Below, piece by piece: positions 53,792-61,188 of a stretch of DNA of 64,000 nt. The notes beneath the pieces are model-generated. The model saw only the letters and a list, made by a program, of their open reading frames with translations. It was not told where the DNA came from and did no database searches. Position numbers and translations under genes: made by a program. The stretch's first letter is position 1, and each line of letters begins with the position of its first letter. The DNA comes from Candidatus Omnitrophota bacterium (GTDB taxonomy: Bacteria; Hinthialibacterota; Hinthialibacteria; Hinthialibacterales; JAKPRU01), in NCBI GenBank assembly GCA_029570205.1, contig JAKQSI010000096.1, positions 62,001 through 126,000 of the forward strand. The letters run 5' to 3'.

Positions 53792-54577
53792 TTATGAAAC
53801 GGCTTTCCCCTCTCCCGGCGCACCCTGCAAACAGAACGGCAATTCAAGATCATTGGCCTCCAGAAGATCTTTATCGTAAAGGATTTCACGGCTGGGACCG
53901 TCGGCTACAATGCCGCCCGCGTTCAGAAGAACACATCGCTCGCAAATCTCTAACGCAAAATCGAGATCGTGCGTCGCAAGGATCTGCGTTTTCGGGAACG
54001 CGCTCAGCCAGTTCAACAATCGACGGCGATGTTTCGGATCGATATTCGCGCTGGGTTCGTCCAGGGCGAGAATCTCCGGGTCCAGCACCAATACCGTCGC
54101 CAGCGCAACCCGCTTCTTCTCGCCGCCGGAAAGATGATACGCAGAGGAATCCTGATGCTGTTCCAACCCGACCTGGCACAGAGACCGATACACCCGCTCT
54201 AAAACCTCCTCCTTGCTGTACCCCAGGTTCATGGGACCGAACGCAATATCTTCAAACACAGTCGGGCAGAACAACTGGTCATCCGGGTCCTGAAAAACCA
54301 GCCCGACCAGAGACCGAATCTGCGGAAGGAAACCGTTGGAAACATCCATCCCGCAGATTCTCACTCGGCCTGTGCCGCGCAAAACCCCGTTCAGGTGCAT
54401 AAGCAGCGTGGATTTCCCCGCGCCGTTCGGCCCGATCAGCGCAACCCGTTCGCCCGGACGGATACGCAGGTTGATATGCCGCAACGCTTCAGGGCCATGC
54501 CCATACCGAAACAAAAGATCTTCGATATCGACCGCCCATTCATATTTCTCCGGATTCTGCACAGGACCGGACATCAT
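53792..54577 (-). CDS. cbiO: Cobalt/nickel ECF transporter ATPase CbiO
   Basis: A 261-residue ABC ATPase that powers the ECF-type uptake complex. Walker A is GPNGAGKST, the Q-loop is VFQDPDDQLF (typical of CbiO/EcfA), the signature is LSGGEKKRVA, Walker B is ILALDEPSA and the switch His is in ATHDLDF. It is the last gene of the cbiMNQO cluster, 92 bases after cbiQ. One ATPase gene is present, as usual for Co/Ni group I ECF systems. Confidence 0.95.
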   Translation of the reverse strand: MMSGPVQNPEKYEWAVDIEDLLFRYGHGPEALRHINLRIRPGERVALIGPNGAGKSTLLMHLNGVLRGTGRVRICGMDVSNGFLPQIRSLVGLVFQDPDDQLFCPTVFEDIAFGPMNLGYSKEEVLERVYRSLCQVGLEQHQDSSAYHLSGGEKKRVALATVLVLDPEILALDEPSANIDPKHRRRLLNWLSAFPKTQILATHDLDFALEICERCVLLNAGGIVADGPSREILYDKDLLEANDLELPFCLQGAPGEGKAVS

Positions 54578-54669
54578 TCCTCACTGTCTTGCCGGGAGTT
54601 CGTATTCTGACCTGAGCAAGCCGATTCCAGCCTTCAGCCACCCGGCAGAGAAAAGATTTCTCCCCTCAT

Positions 54670-55446
54670 CTAGCGCAGCCAGGCGACAAGCCGACCTGTG
54701 ATGCACACGGCGATCACGGTGACGGTCAACGCCACGTCGCTTGCCCGAAGCTCCGGTGTGTCCAACGTGCGGATCGTTCCCAGGAAACCGCGCGAACACA
54801 TAGCCTGGTAGATCCGCTCGCCCCGCTCAAATGCGCGGATAAACAACACCCCAATAATGCCGCTAAGCCCCCGCCACAAAAGAATGCGACGAGGATAGGG
54901 ACATCGCGACCGCAACGCCAGCATCATACGCTCCCGTTCATCGGTCAATACAAACAGGTAGCGATACATGAATCCCAGGATGTTTACCAGTAGTCGCGGG
55001 ACCCGCAGCGATTCAAGACCTCGCAGGAAGCCGACAAATGGTGTGGTCGCATTCAGCAGCACCATGGCAAGAATCGCAATCGTGCCTTTGCACAGCACAT
55101 TCAAAAAAACATCCACACCCTCTCGTGTGACAGCTCCGGTCCACGGCCCCAGTTGCCATTTCCACAGCGGTGTACCCTCTTTGAAAAACGGCACAAAAAC
55201 AATCAGCGCCAGAAGAAACGGTTCCACCTTCAGCACCTTCTCCACCAGGTGAAGGACCGGCACACGGGAAAAGAACATGGCGAGAACCAGCAGGGGAAGA
55301 ACAAACAGGAAGTCCAGATATCGGCCCGGCGGTGTCGATGCCGCAAAACAAACGATAGCCAGGACCATAATGATCTTGGCCCGAGGCTCCAGACGATGAA
55401 GAGGGCTGTCCCCCCGGCTATGGTGATCCAGAAACTCGTGTTTCAT
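54670..55446 (-). CDS. cbiQ: Cobalt/nickel ECF transporter transmembrane subunit CbiQ
   Basis: A 258-residue T component with several hydrophobic helices (for example IIMVLAIVCFAAS, FLFVLPLLVLAMFFS). The coupling-helix motifs ERMMLALRSRC and FERGERIYQAMCSRGF contact CbiO. The start overlaps the preceding gene stop (ATGA). It assembles with CbiM, the CbiN-like subunit and CbiO in the inner membrane. Confidence 0.94.
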   Translation of the reverse strand: MKHEFLDHHSRGDSPLHRLEPRAKIIMVLAIVCFAASTPPGRYLDFLFVLPLLVLAMFFSRVPVLHLVEKVLKVEPFLLALIVFVPFFKEGTPLWKWQLGPWTGAVTREGVDVFLNVLCKGTIAILAMVLLNATTPFVGFLRGLESLRVPRLLVNILGFMYRYLFVLTDERERMMLALRSRCPYPRRILLWRGLSGIIGVLFIRAFERGERIYQAMCSRGFLGTIRTLDTPELRASDVALTVTVIAVCITGRLVAWLR

Positions 55447-55757
55447 GTGCCGGATTGATTCGGAACGCGGTCTCGACGTGACGCCAGGAGCCTGGCCAGT
55501 CCGAATCCGCCGAAATAGAGAATCAATGTCCCGAGACCACCGGCAATTGCAGTCGAGAACGATTTGTTCTCAACACCGGGGATGGTGTAGTCCGGGAACA
55601 CCTCCGGTGCAACCGATTTCTCCGCCGCTTTACCGACAAACTGATGATCCTCCGCCACTCGCTCCAGTCCATCCGGACTGGAGGATGCAAACGGAGACAA
55701 AACAATTGCCACAAACAACGCAAGGCCAAGTCCGGTCAGAATCTCTTTCCTGGTCAT
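55443..55757 (-). CDS. CbiN-like PDGLE-domain subunit of the Co/Ni transporter
   Basis: A 104-residue membrane protein with two helices (ILTGLGLALFVAIVLSPFAS and AIAGGLGTLILYFGGFGLARLL) and the hallmark SSPDGLERVAEDH between them. PDGLE proteins take the place of CbiN/NikN in many transporters. The ATG at 55757 overlaps the cbiM stop (ATGA), and its own stop overlaps cbiQ. The frame extends far upstream over cbiM, but that part is not real. Confidence 0.9.
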   Translation of the reverse strand: MTRKEILTGLGLALFVAIVLSPFASSSPDGLERVAEDHQFVGKAAEKSVAPEVFPDYTIPGVENKSFSTAIAGGLGTLILYFGGFGLARLLASRRDRVPNQSGT

Positions 55758-56386
55758 GACGTTGCCTCCGCACGTGTGGTGATCAAATCCGGTCGGACCG
55801 CGTTCACGTATCCCAACACAACGCAGGTAATAATCGCCTCCCCGATTCCGATCACTGCATGCCAGCCCAGCATGGCCTTGATTGCCAAGCCCATCGGAAC
55901 CGTGCCGGAAATTCCCAGCTCCACGGCACACATTCCCGAAGCCAGCTCCACCGAAACCCAAGCCGCCAGCGCAGCAGCGGGAATGTGCCCGATCCCCCTG
56001 CTCAGAGGCTTGTAAATCCAGAATGGGACGACTGTCCCGATGAGGGCCATGTTGAATATATTCGCTCCCAACACCAGAACCCCGCCATCCTGAAACAGAA
56101 AGCACTGGACGATCAGCACCAGTGCGATGACCAGCGCCCCCGCCCACGGGCCAAGCAGGATAGCCGCCAAGACACCGCCCAACAGATGGCCCGATGTGCC
56201 CCCGGCGACCGGGAAATTGATCATCTGCGCCGCAAAAATAAATGCGGAGGTGATCCCCATCAATGGAATTGTGCGCTCGCCCAATGCGGCCTGGCTGCGG
56301 GATACGGACATCCAAAGCCCGGCCACCGCCGCCAAACCTGTTACGGCACAAACCGGCACGTTGAGAAAACCGTCAGGAATGTGCAT
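55754..56386 (-). CDS. cbiM: Cobalt/nickel ECF transporter substrate-binding subunit CbiM
   Basis: A 210-residue membrane protein that binds the metal ion. The N terminus MHIPDGFL carries the conserved Met-His-Ile-Pro start whose amino end and His bind the metal. Further motifs are MINFPVAGGTSGHLLGG and NIFNMALIG. It heads the cbiM-PDGLE-cbiQ-cbiO operon. I see no cobalamin riboswitch in the 238 bases upstream, so the choice between Co and Ni is open. Confidence 0.95.
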   Translation of the reverse strand: MHIPDGFLNVPVCAVTGLAAVAGLWMSVSRSQAALGERTIPLMGITSAFIFAAQMINFPVAGGTSGHLLGGVLAAILLGPWAGALVIALVLIVQCFLFQDGGVLVLGANIFNMALIGTVVPFWIYKPLSRGIGHIPAAALAAWVSVELASGMCAVELGISGTVPMGLAIKAMLGWHAVIGIGEAIITCVVLGYVNAVRPDLITTRAEATS

Positions 56387-56547
56387 GTGCTGTCTCCCAT
56401 CGGATGTCTTAGTCTTTCCCGATTTACCGACATACTATCTCAATTTTCGTGGCACGGCAAGACCCTGTCTCCAAAATGCCCACCTATCGCCGCACCGCCC
56501 CGCCCCGGTTAGCCTCCCCTCTTTGACCACCGCTTTACCCGCAGTAT

Positions 56548-56587
56548 CCCTCCCCCAAAGATCAGGAGAGACCAAGTGGGGGTTGAT
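56548..56587 (+). repeat. Dispersed hairpin repeat, copy D
   Basis: CCCTCCCCCAAAGATCAGGA followed by a short spacer and GTGGGGGTTGA matches the order of copies A-C, but the hairpin is degraded. It lies between the coiled-coil gene and cbiM. Confidence 0.55.
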
Positions 56588-56624
56588 CTGCTTCTCTCCC
56601 CCCAAACAGTTCTCAACAAACCGG

Positions 56625-57704
56625 TTATTTTTTTCCCCCTTCTTCCTTCAACCGCTCCGCGATCACCATTCTCCCCGCCTGTTTGTCGCCTTTGTCGGAC
56701 GGTTCTCCGCTTTTCTTAATCTGTTCCTTGCCGGCTTGTGCGTGGGTGATCGCCGCCTTCCGAATGCTGTCGTCTTTGAAGACCTCGGTTTCGATCCATC
56801 GGCAAACCTTGTCGACTTCGCTGATGGTCTTAACCAGAACTTTGACTTCCAGGGTCAATTTCTGAAGTTCCTGCTGATATTTCAGGAATTTCTGTGCGCT
56901 TTCGGAATGATCCAGTGTGGCGAGTTGTTGTTGCAGGTCTTCCCCATTGCCCTGCAATGTGGTTTGTATCTCCTGCAAAACCTTCCGCACCACCGTGTCG
57001 CGCATTTCGGTGAGTTGCTGTTGGATTTTCAGGACCCGGCTTTTGCTTTTCTGAAGATCGAGGCGATGATAGTACGAGGCATAAGTCAGCGGTTCCAACG
57101 CCCGGCTGTGGAGAAGGTATAGTTTCTTGTCCCGTTCCAGTTCTTTAGCCAAAGCGACAGCCTGTTCCATTTGACCATCGCGCTTGAATCGAATCATCCT
57201 CGCCATCTTACTTTCGTAAGCGGCGAAAATCGGCTCGGCATTCTTCCGCTGGGTTAATTCATTCTCTACCTGGACCAGGGCGGAGATGTTTTCCTCCGCT
57301 TCATTGAAGCGTCGCCGAAGGTTCATGGTCATCGACTCGGCTTCTTTGTCGCTGATTGACTCGTCTTTGACTCGTTCCGTGAGGGACTGCACCGCGAAGA
57401 AAAACAACATCCGCAGTTCTTCTGCGACGGCACGGCCGCCGCCATACAGCGCCTTTTCCAGGTTCCTTCTCAGCGCATCCTGGGCGGCGTCTTCTCCTTC
57501 TTTTTCCTGAAGAATCTTCGCCGCTTCGTCGGTGGTAAGTAAAAGGACTTTCCCCTCGTGGAACACACGGACAAGCCCATTCTGGGATACCTTTTTCTTC
57601 CGAACTGCCTCCCTGCTTTCCTGGTCCCAGGACTGACGCTGTTTCTCAAAAGCAGTTATATTCTCCGACTGACCAAAAATCTGACCGATATCGACGGATG
57701 CCAT
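56625..57704 (-). CDS. Coiled-coil protein of an unrecognised family (paralogue 2)
   Basis: A 359-residue protein similar over its length to the product at 31953-33107. Shared blocks include IFG near the N terminus, LVRVFHEGKVLLLTTDEA (versus LVRFVLNGKVNWITQDEA), EPIFAAYESKMARMI (versus EPIFEEYESKLGRMM) and SRALEPLTYASYYHRLDLQK (versus SRALEPDIYTSYYYRMELQK). The rest is coiled coil. The ATG at 57704 follows GGGAGG; the frame opens 43 codons upstream. No signal peptide or known domain is present. The two genes have different neighbours, so the duplication is not a recent tandem event. Confidence 0.8.
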   Translation of the reverse strand: MASVDIGQIFGQSENITAFEKQRQSWDQESREAVRKKKVSQNGLVRVFHEGKVLLLTTDEAAKILQEKEGEDAAQDALRRNLEKALYGGGRAVAEELRMLFFFAVQSLTERVKDESISDKEAESMTMNLRRRFNEAEENISALVQVENELTQRKNAEPIFAAYESKMARMIRFKRDGQMEQAVALAKELERDKKLYLLHSRALEPLTYASYYHRLDLQKSKSRVLKIQQQLTEMRDTVVRKVLQEIQTTLQGNGEDLQQQLATLDHSESAQKFLKYQQELQKLTLEVKVLVKTISEVDKVCRWIETEVFKDDSIRKAAITHAQAGKEQIKKSGEPSDKGDKQAGRMVIAERLKEEGGKK

Positions 57705-57839
57705 GGCCCCTTCTACCTCCCTGAATAAGATGGGATCTCCGCAATCGCGGAAGAAAGAAATCCCACTGGGGTTCATATTCCAGAATCCGGCACATGATTC
57801 TTCCGTAGAATGGCCCGCGCGGAAGAAATTCACGATATA

Positions 57840-57867
57840 TTGGACTCAATTTTCTTTTCTGTAAAGT
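57840..57867 (+). promoter_or_regulatory. Candidate sigma-70 promoter for the GH109-like gene
   Basis: TTGGAC (57840-57845), a 16-base spacer and TAAAGT (57862-57867) lie about 125 bases upstream of the start codon, in a locally AT-rich stretch. Moderate match only. Confidence 0.35.
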
Positions 57868-57991
57868 AAGCGAGCGTAACGAGGACCGGTTGTTTTTCAA
57901 TCCTTTCTCGATCATCCCGCCTGTCTATTCAATCCATCTTTCAGGGGGTAATTTACTTTCGCATCTCAGATTGTGAGTACGAGGTTTCCCG

Positions 57992-59305
57992 ATGAGTTCC
58001 AAATGTAATCGCCGTAAATTCGTTCAATTGGGGATGGCCGCCGGAGTCGCGGCTGCTGTCCAGGGTATGTCGGTCGCGTCCGCCGAGGAGAAACCGGTTC
58101 GAATCGGTGTGATCGGCGTGGGAAATCGTGGAACGCACCTGCTGAATGTCTGCCTGAAGGAACCGGGCATTGAAGTGGCGGGCATTTGTGATATCCGCCG
58201 CGATGCCATGCGACGAGGCATCGACCTGGTGGACCAGGCAGGTCAGAAACGTCCGGCGGGCTATTACTACGACCAATTCGATTACCGCCGGATGCTGACA
58301 CGGGACGATATCGAGGCAGTTGTGATTGCGACACCTATGCAGTGGCACGCCGCCATGGCCGTGGATGCGCTCAAGGCCGGGAAGCATGTCCTCAGTGAAG
58401 TGTCGGCGACCATCACGCTGGAGGAATGCTGGAACCTGGTCCATGCCGCCGAGGAGACGGACCGTATCTACATGCTTTCGGAGAATTGCTGCTATTACCG
58501 CTCCAACATGGCGGTTCTGAATATGGTGTCCCAAGGGATTTTCGGCGATTTCACTTACGCGGAATGTGGCTATGTACACGATTGCCGATACCTGGATTTT
58601 ACGCCCGATGGGAAATTGACCTGGCGCGGGGAACTGGCCCGCGATTATATCGGAAATCTCTATCCGACCCATGCAATCGGACCCGTGGCGACCTGGCTGG
58701 GAATTAACCGGGGGGACCGATTTGAATCGCTGGTTTCTTTCACAACTCGCCAGGCAGGGCGAACCGTCAACGCCATCAAGAAATTCGGAAAGGACCATCC
58801 CGCGGCCCAGACTCCATTCTCCGTGGGTGATTCCACCACAACGCTCATCCGAACCGCAAAAGGCGCAATGATCGACCTCCGGTACGACACGGCCTCTGCT
58901 CACCCGGTACTCAACACAACCTACTACGGCTTGCAGGGAACAACCGCCTCCTATGACGATCGTGACAATGTGCAGCGGATCTGGATCGACGGACGGTCCG
59001 AAGGGGAAAAATGGGACAGTCTCGAAACCCATTTGACAGAGTTCGAGCATCCGCTCTGGCAGCGATTGCGCGAACAGGCCGAGGGCAGCGGACACAGCGG
59101 CGGTGACTTCTTTGTGGTTCACGAATTCTTCGACACAATCCGAACCGGACGACCATCCCCCATCGACGTGTATGACGCCGCAACCTGGAGCACCGTAATC
59201 GGTCTCTCCGCGAAATCCATCCGGGAAGGCGGCCGGCCGCAGGAATTCCCGGACTTCACGGGAGGCACTTGGGAAACCCGCAAAAGAACTCTCTTGATGG
59301 GATAA
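57992..59305 (+). CDS. Tat-exported Gfo/Idh/MocA protein, GH109 (alpha-N-acetylgalactosaminidase)-like
   Basis: A 437-residue protein with a twin-arginine signal (CNRRKFVQLGMAAGVAAAV). It then has the NAD-binding fold IGVIGVGNRGTHLL and the Gfo/Idh second motif GKHVLSEV. The segments SENCCYYRSNMAVLNMVSQG, DYIGNLYPTHAIGPVATWLG and INRGDRFESL resemble family GH109, which uses tightly bound NAD to cleave terminal alpha-N-acetylgalactosamine from glycans. Tat export would fit a folded protein carrying NAD. GAGG precedes the ATG. The substrate is inferred from family similarity only. Confidence 0.82.
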   Translation: MSSKCNRRKFVQLGMAAGVAAAVQGMSVASAEEKPVRIGVIGVGNRGTHLLNVCLKEPGIEVAGICDIRRDAMRRGIDLVDQAGQKRPAGYYYDQFDYRRMLTRDDIEAVVIATPMQWHAAMAVDALKAGKHVLSEVSATITLEECWNLVHAAEETDRIYMLSENCCYYRSNMAVLNMVSQGIFGDFTYAECGYVHDCRYLDFTPDGKLTWRGELARDYIGNLYPTHAIGPVATWLGINRGDRFESLVSFTTRQAGRTVNAIKKFGKDHPAAQTPFSVGDSTTTLIRTAKGAMIDLRYDTASAHPVLNTTYYGLQGTTASYDDRDNVQRIWIDGRSEGEKWDSLETHLTEFEHPLWQRLREQAEGSGHSGGDFFVVHEFFDTIRTGRPSPIDVYDAATWSTVIGLSAKSIREGGRPQEFPDFTGGTWETRKRTLLMG

Positions 59306-59408
59306 GGCGTGCGGTTATACATCCTTACTGTTCCCGCTTTCCACTAATTCGGCATGATAACGTTTGGTCTGCCGGATTGACTGCTATAATAATACACAGA
59401 TAGCGATC

Positions 59409-60290
59409 ATGAAACACACGAAGATATACGCAATCTGGCTCGCATTTCTTTTCATCGGTCCTGGCGCGCTGCCCGGCTCCGCCAAGAAAATCGAACAGCT
59501 GGGTATGACCTGGTACACCAAACTGGAGGAAGGGCTGGCAGTCGCCCAGAAAGAAAAGAAGCCGATTTTCGTCGACTTCTGGGACATCCATTCAACCGCG
59601 TACAAACAGCAATTCGAGGAAACCTATAAAGATACCCGCATCATGGCGATGTTCCCGAAATTCGTTCTCGTAACGCTGAATATCCTGGTGGAGAACGAGA
59701 CAGCGAACCGATTCCGTGTCCGCCAGGTTCCGGAAATCCTCTTTCTGAACCCCGAGGGGAAAGAGCTGGGCCGTCATCGCGCCAGCCAGCATGTGACTCC
59801 TGAGATGCTCCTTGAACGGATGGAAAGCGTTCTTGGCGACCTGGAGGCTTTCGAGAAGCTGAAACAGCAAATTAAAGACGAACCGACGAATTACAAGGCC
59901 ATGCTCAAAATGGCCCAAACCCTGGAAAGATGGCTCCAGGAGGAGGAGGCCATCCCCCTGTATGAGAAACTCAGCCACACTGAAGAGGCAGGCCAGGAGA
60001 TCCGGGACCTCGCCAATGAGGGGTTATTTCGATCCCTTCTGGCGTATGGAAACCGCTTGGGCCTGCACGGCGATACCGAGACGGCCATCGAAACTCTGCG
60101 AAAAGCGCTGGAACTGTTCCCCCAACATGAACGCACCAATGAGGTGCTGTTCATCCTTGGACAATACTTGATCGACGCCGGGAAGAAGGACGAGGCGATC
60201 AAAGTCTTTGAACAACTGAAGGCAAACTCCAAGGGAGAGGATCGGAAGAAAGCAGAGACGATACTGTCCGCTCTGAAGAAAACCCAATAA
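59409..60290 (+). CDS. Exported thioredoxin-fold protein with TPR tail, lacking the CxxC site
   Basis: A 293-residue protein with a signal peptide (KHTKIYAIWLAFLFIGPGALPGSA). The thioredoxin-like domain (KKPIFVDFWDIHSTAYKQQF ... FVLVTLNILVEN ... RQVPEILFLNPEGKELGR) has the usual cis-Pro (VP) but WDIHST where active enzymes have WCxxC, so it cannot do thiol chemistry there. The C-terminal half is TPR helices (AIPLYEKLSHTEEAG, AIETLRKALELFPQHERTNEVLFILGQYL). The ATG at 59409 gives the signal peptide. It lies 103 bases after the GH109-like gene on the same strand. Confidence 0.8.
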   Translation: MKHTKIYAIWLAFLFIGPGALPGSAKKIEQLGMTWYTKLEEGLAVAQKEKKPIFVDFWDIHSTAYKQQFEETYKDTRIMAMFPKFVLVTLNILVENETANRFRVRQVPEILFLNPEGKELGRHRASQHVTPEMLLERMESVLGDLEAFEKLKQQIKDEPTNYKAMLKMAQTLERWLQEEEAIPLYEKLSHTEEAGQEIRDLANEGLFRSLLAYGNRLGLHGDTETAIETLRKALELFPQHERTNEVLFILGQYLIDAGKKDEAIKVFEQLKANSKGEDRKKAETILSALKKTQ

Positions 60291-60472
60291 TTCCGCGCAC
60301 AGGCTGTGAAGTCTGAACCTTGATTTGCTTGATTTCGGGATTATCCTGATTGTTCTTCATCCTGCCGATCCTTCAATCCTGCGGATCGCGGTTCAAACTT
60401 CTTCGCCCCGCACGCACTTCCAAAGTCCCATGCCATTATCGGATCTTTTTTGCATTTCCGCGAAAAAACATC
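60291..60472. other. Intergenic stretch with repeat-like sequence
   Basis: No gene is evident. The part around 60296-60310 (GCACAGGCTGTG) recalls the CACAGGC palindromes elsewhere. The part at 60340-60400 is a run of ATCCTG-containing words, a pattern common in intergenic repeats. Confidence 0.3.
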
Positions 60473-60502
60473 TTGACAGAGGTATGCCATAAGTTGTACT
60501 AT
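60473..60502 (+). promoter_or_regulatory. Sigma-70 promoter upstream of the FlgN-like gene
   Basis: A perfect TTGACA (60473-60478), an 18-base spacer and TACTAT (60497-60502). Transcription would start near 60509, leaving a leader of about 110 bases with a CGGCAA-ATA-TTGCCG hairpin. It probably drives the FlgN-like and NtrBC-type genes. Confidence 0.6.
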
Positions 60503-60620
60503 TCCCATAAGATAGCGCAATTATCTTGAAATGAGTTATTAAGTTAGGGAACAGCAAACCGGCAAATATTGCCGTCCGACTGGCACTAAGTCACTAGATG
60601 TTGTGTTGTATTCATGTCGA

Positions 60621-61082
60621 ATGGACGCGAAACAGCTGAGCCAACGTATCGAGGAGATTCTTGCTGGGGAGCTGGCGCTCTACAGGGAGATGGAACAATT
60701 CTCCCGCGAACAGATCGCGGCTTTGTCCCTGGATACCCCGGATATTGAAAAAGCCGCCGAGATGATCCGGGCAAAGCAGTCCATCGTGCAGAGTCTGAAT
60801 GAACTCGATAAAGACTCTCGTGAAATCAAGGAAGAATGGGAATCCGTTGCGGAGACATTGGATGAGGAGATCCGCAAACCCGTTCGGGCCGTTGCCGCCG
60901 ATATTGCCGGATTGCTTGAGACTCTGATGAAGCTGGAGAAAGAAAACGAAGACTGCCTGAAACAAAACGCGGCGGATTTGAATCGAGAGTTGCTTGCAAT
61001 ACAGCGGGCACGGCTGGCTTCCCGGGCATACGGAAGCCGGATCGGGCCTGATGATCCTCGGTTTCTGGACCGCAAACAGTAA
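60621..61082 (+). CDS. FlgN-like helical protein
   Basis: A 153-residue, entirely helical, cytoplasmic protein that resembles the flagellar export chaperone FlgN in length and pattern. It has an N-terminal helix (LSQRIEEILAGELALYREMEQFSREQIAAL), a central EMIRAKQSIVQSLNELDKDSREI, and a long C-terminal helix ending near LAIQRARLASRAYGS. FlgN keeps hook-associated proteins FlgK and FlgL unfolded for export. The ATG at 60621 is preferred to a GTG six codons earlier. The assignment rests on pattern and on the two-component pair that follows. Confidence 0.5.
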   Translation: MDAKQLSQRIEEILAGELALYREMEQFSREQIAALSLDTPDIEKAAEMIRAKQSIVQSLNELDKDSREIKEEWESVAETLDEEIRKPVRAVAADIAGLLETLMKLEKENEDCLKQNAADLNRELLAIQRARLASRAYGSRIGPDDPRFLDRKQ

Positions 61083-61188
61083 GCCGGAAGATATCCGGGC
61101 ACGTCACTACGGATGCACGGATCGACAGGGTGAGGGTGGATAGTTCATGCGGTGGGCGCTGGGCCGTATGCCTCAGGAGGTAAAGGCC

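Noticed and set aside
55758-56351. Extension of the PDGLE-protein frame over cbiM
   Set aside because: The upstream part has no family similarity and cbiM occupies it in another frame; the ATGA overlap at 55757 marks the true start.
56387-56620. Cobalamin riboswitch upstream of cbiM
   Set aside because: I looked for the B12-box type conserved core on the minus strand and did not see it.
57953-59122. 389-codon open frame on the minus strand
   Set aside because: It is antisense to the GH109-like gene, which has a Tat signal and NAD-binding motif.
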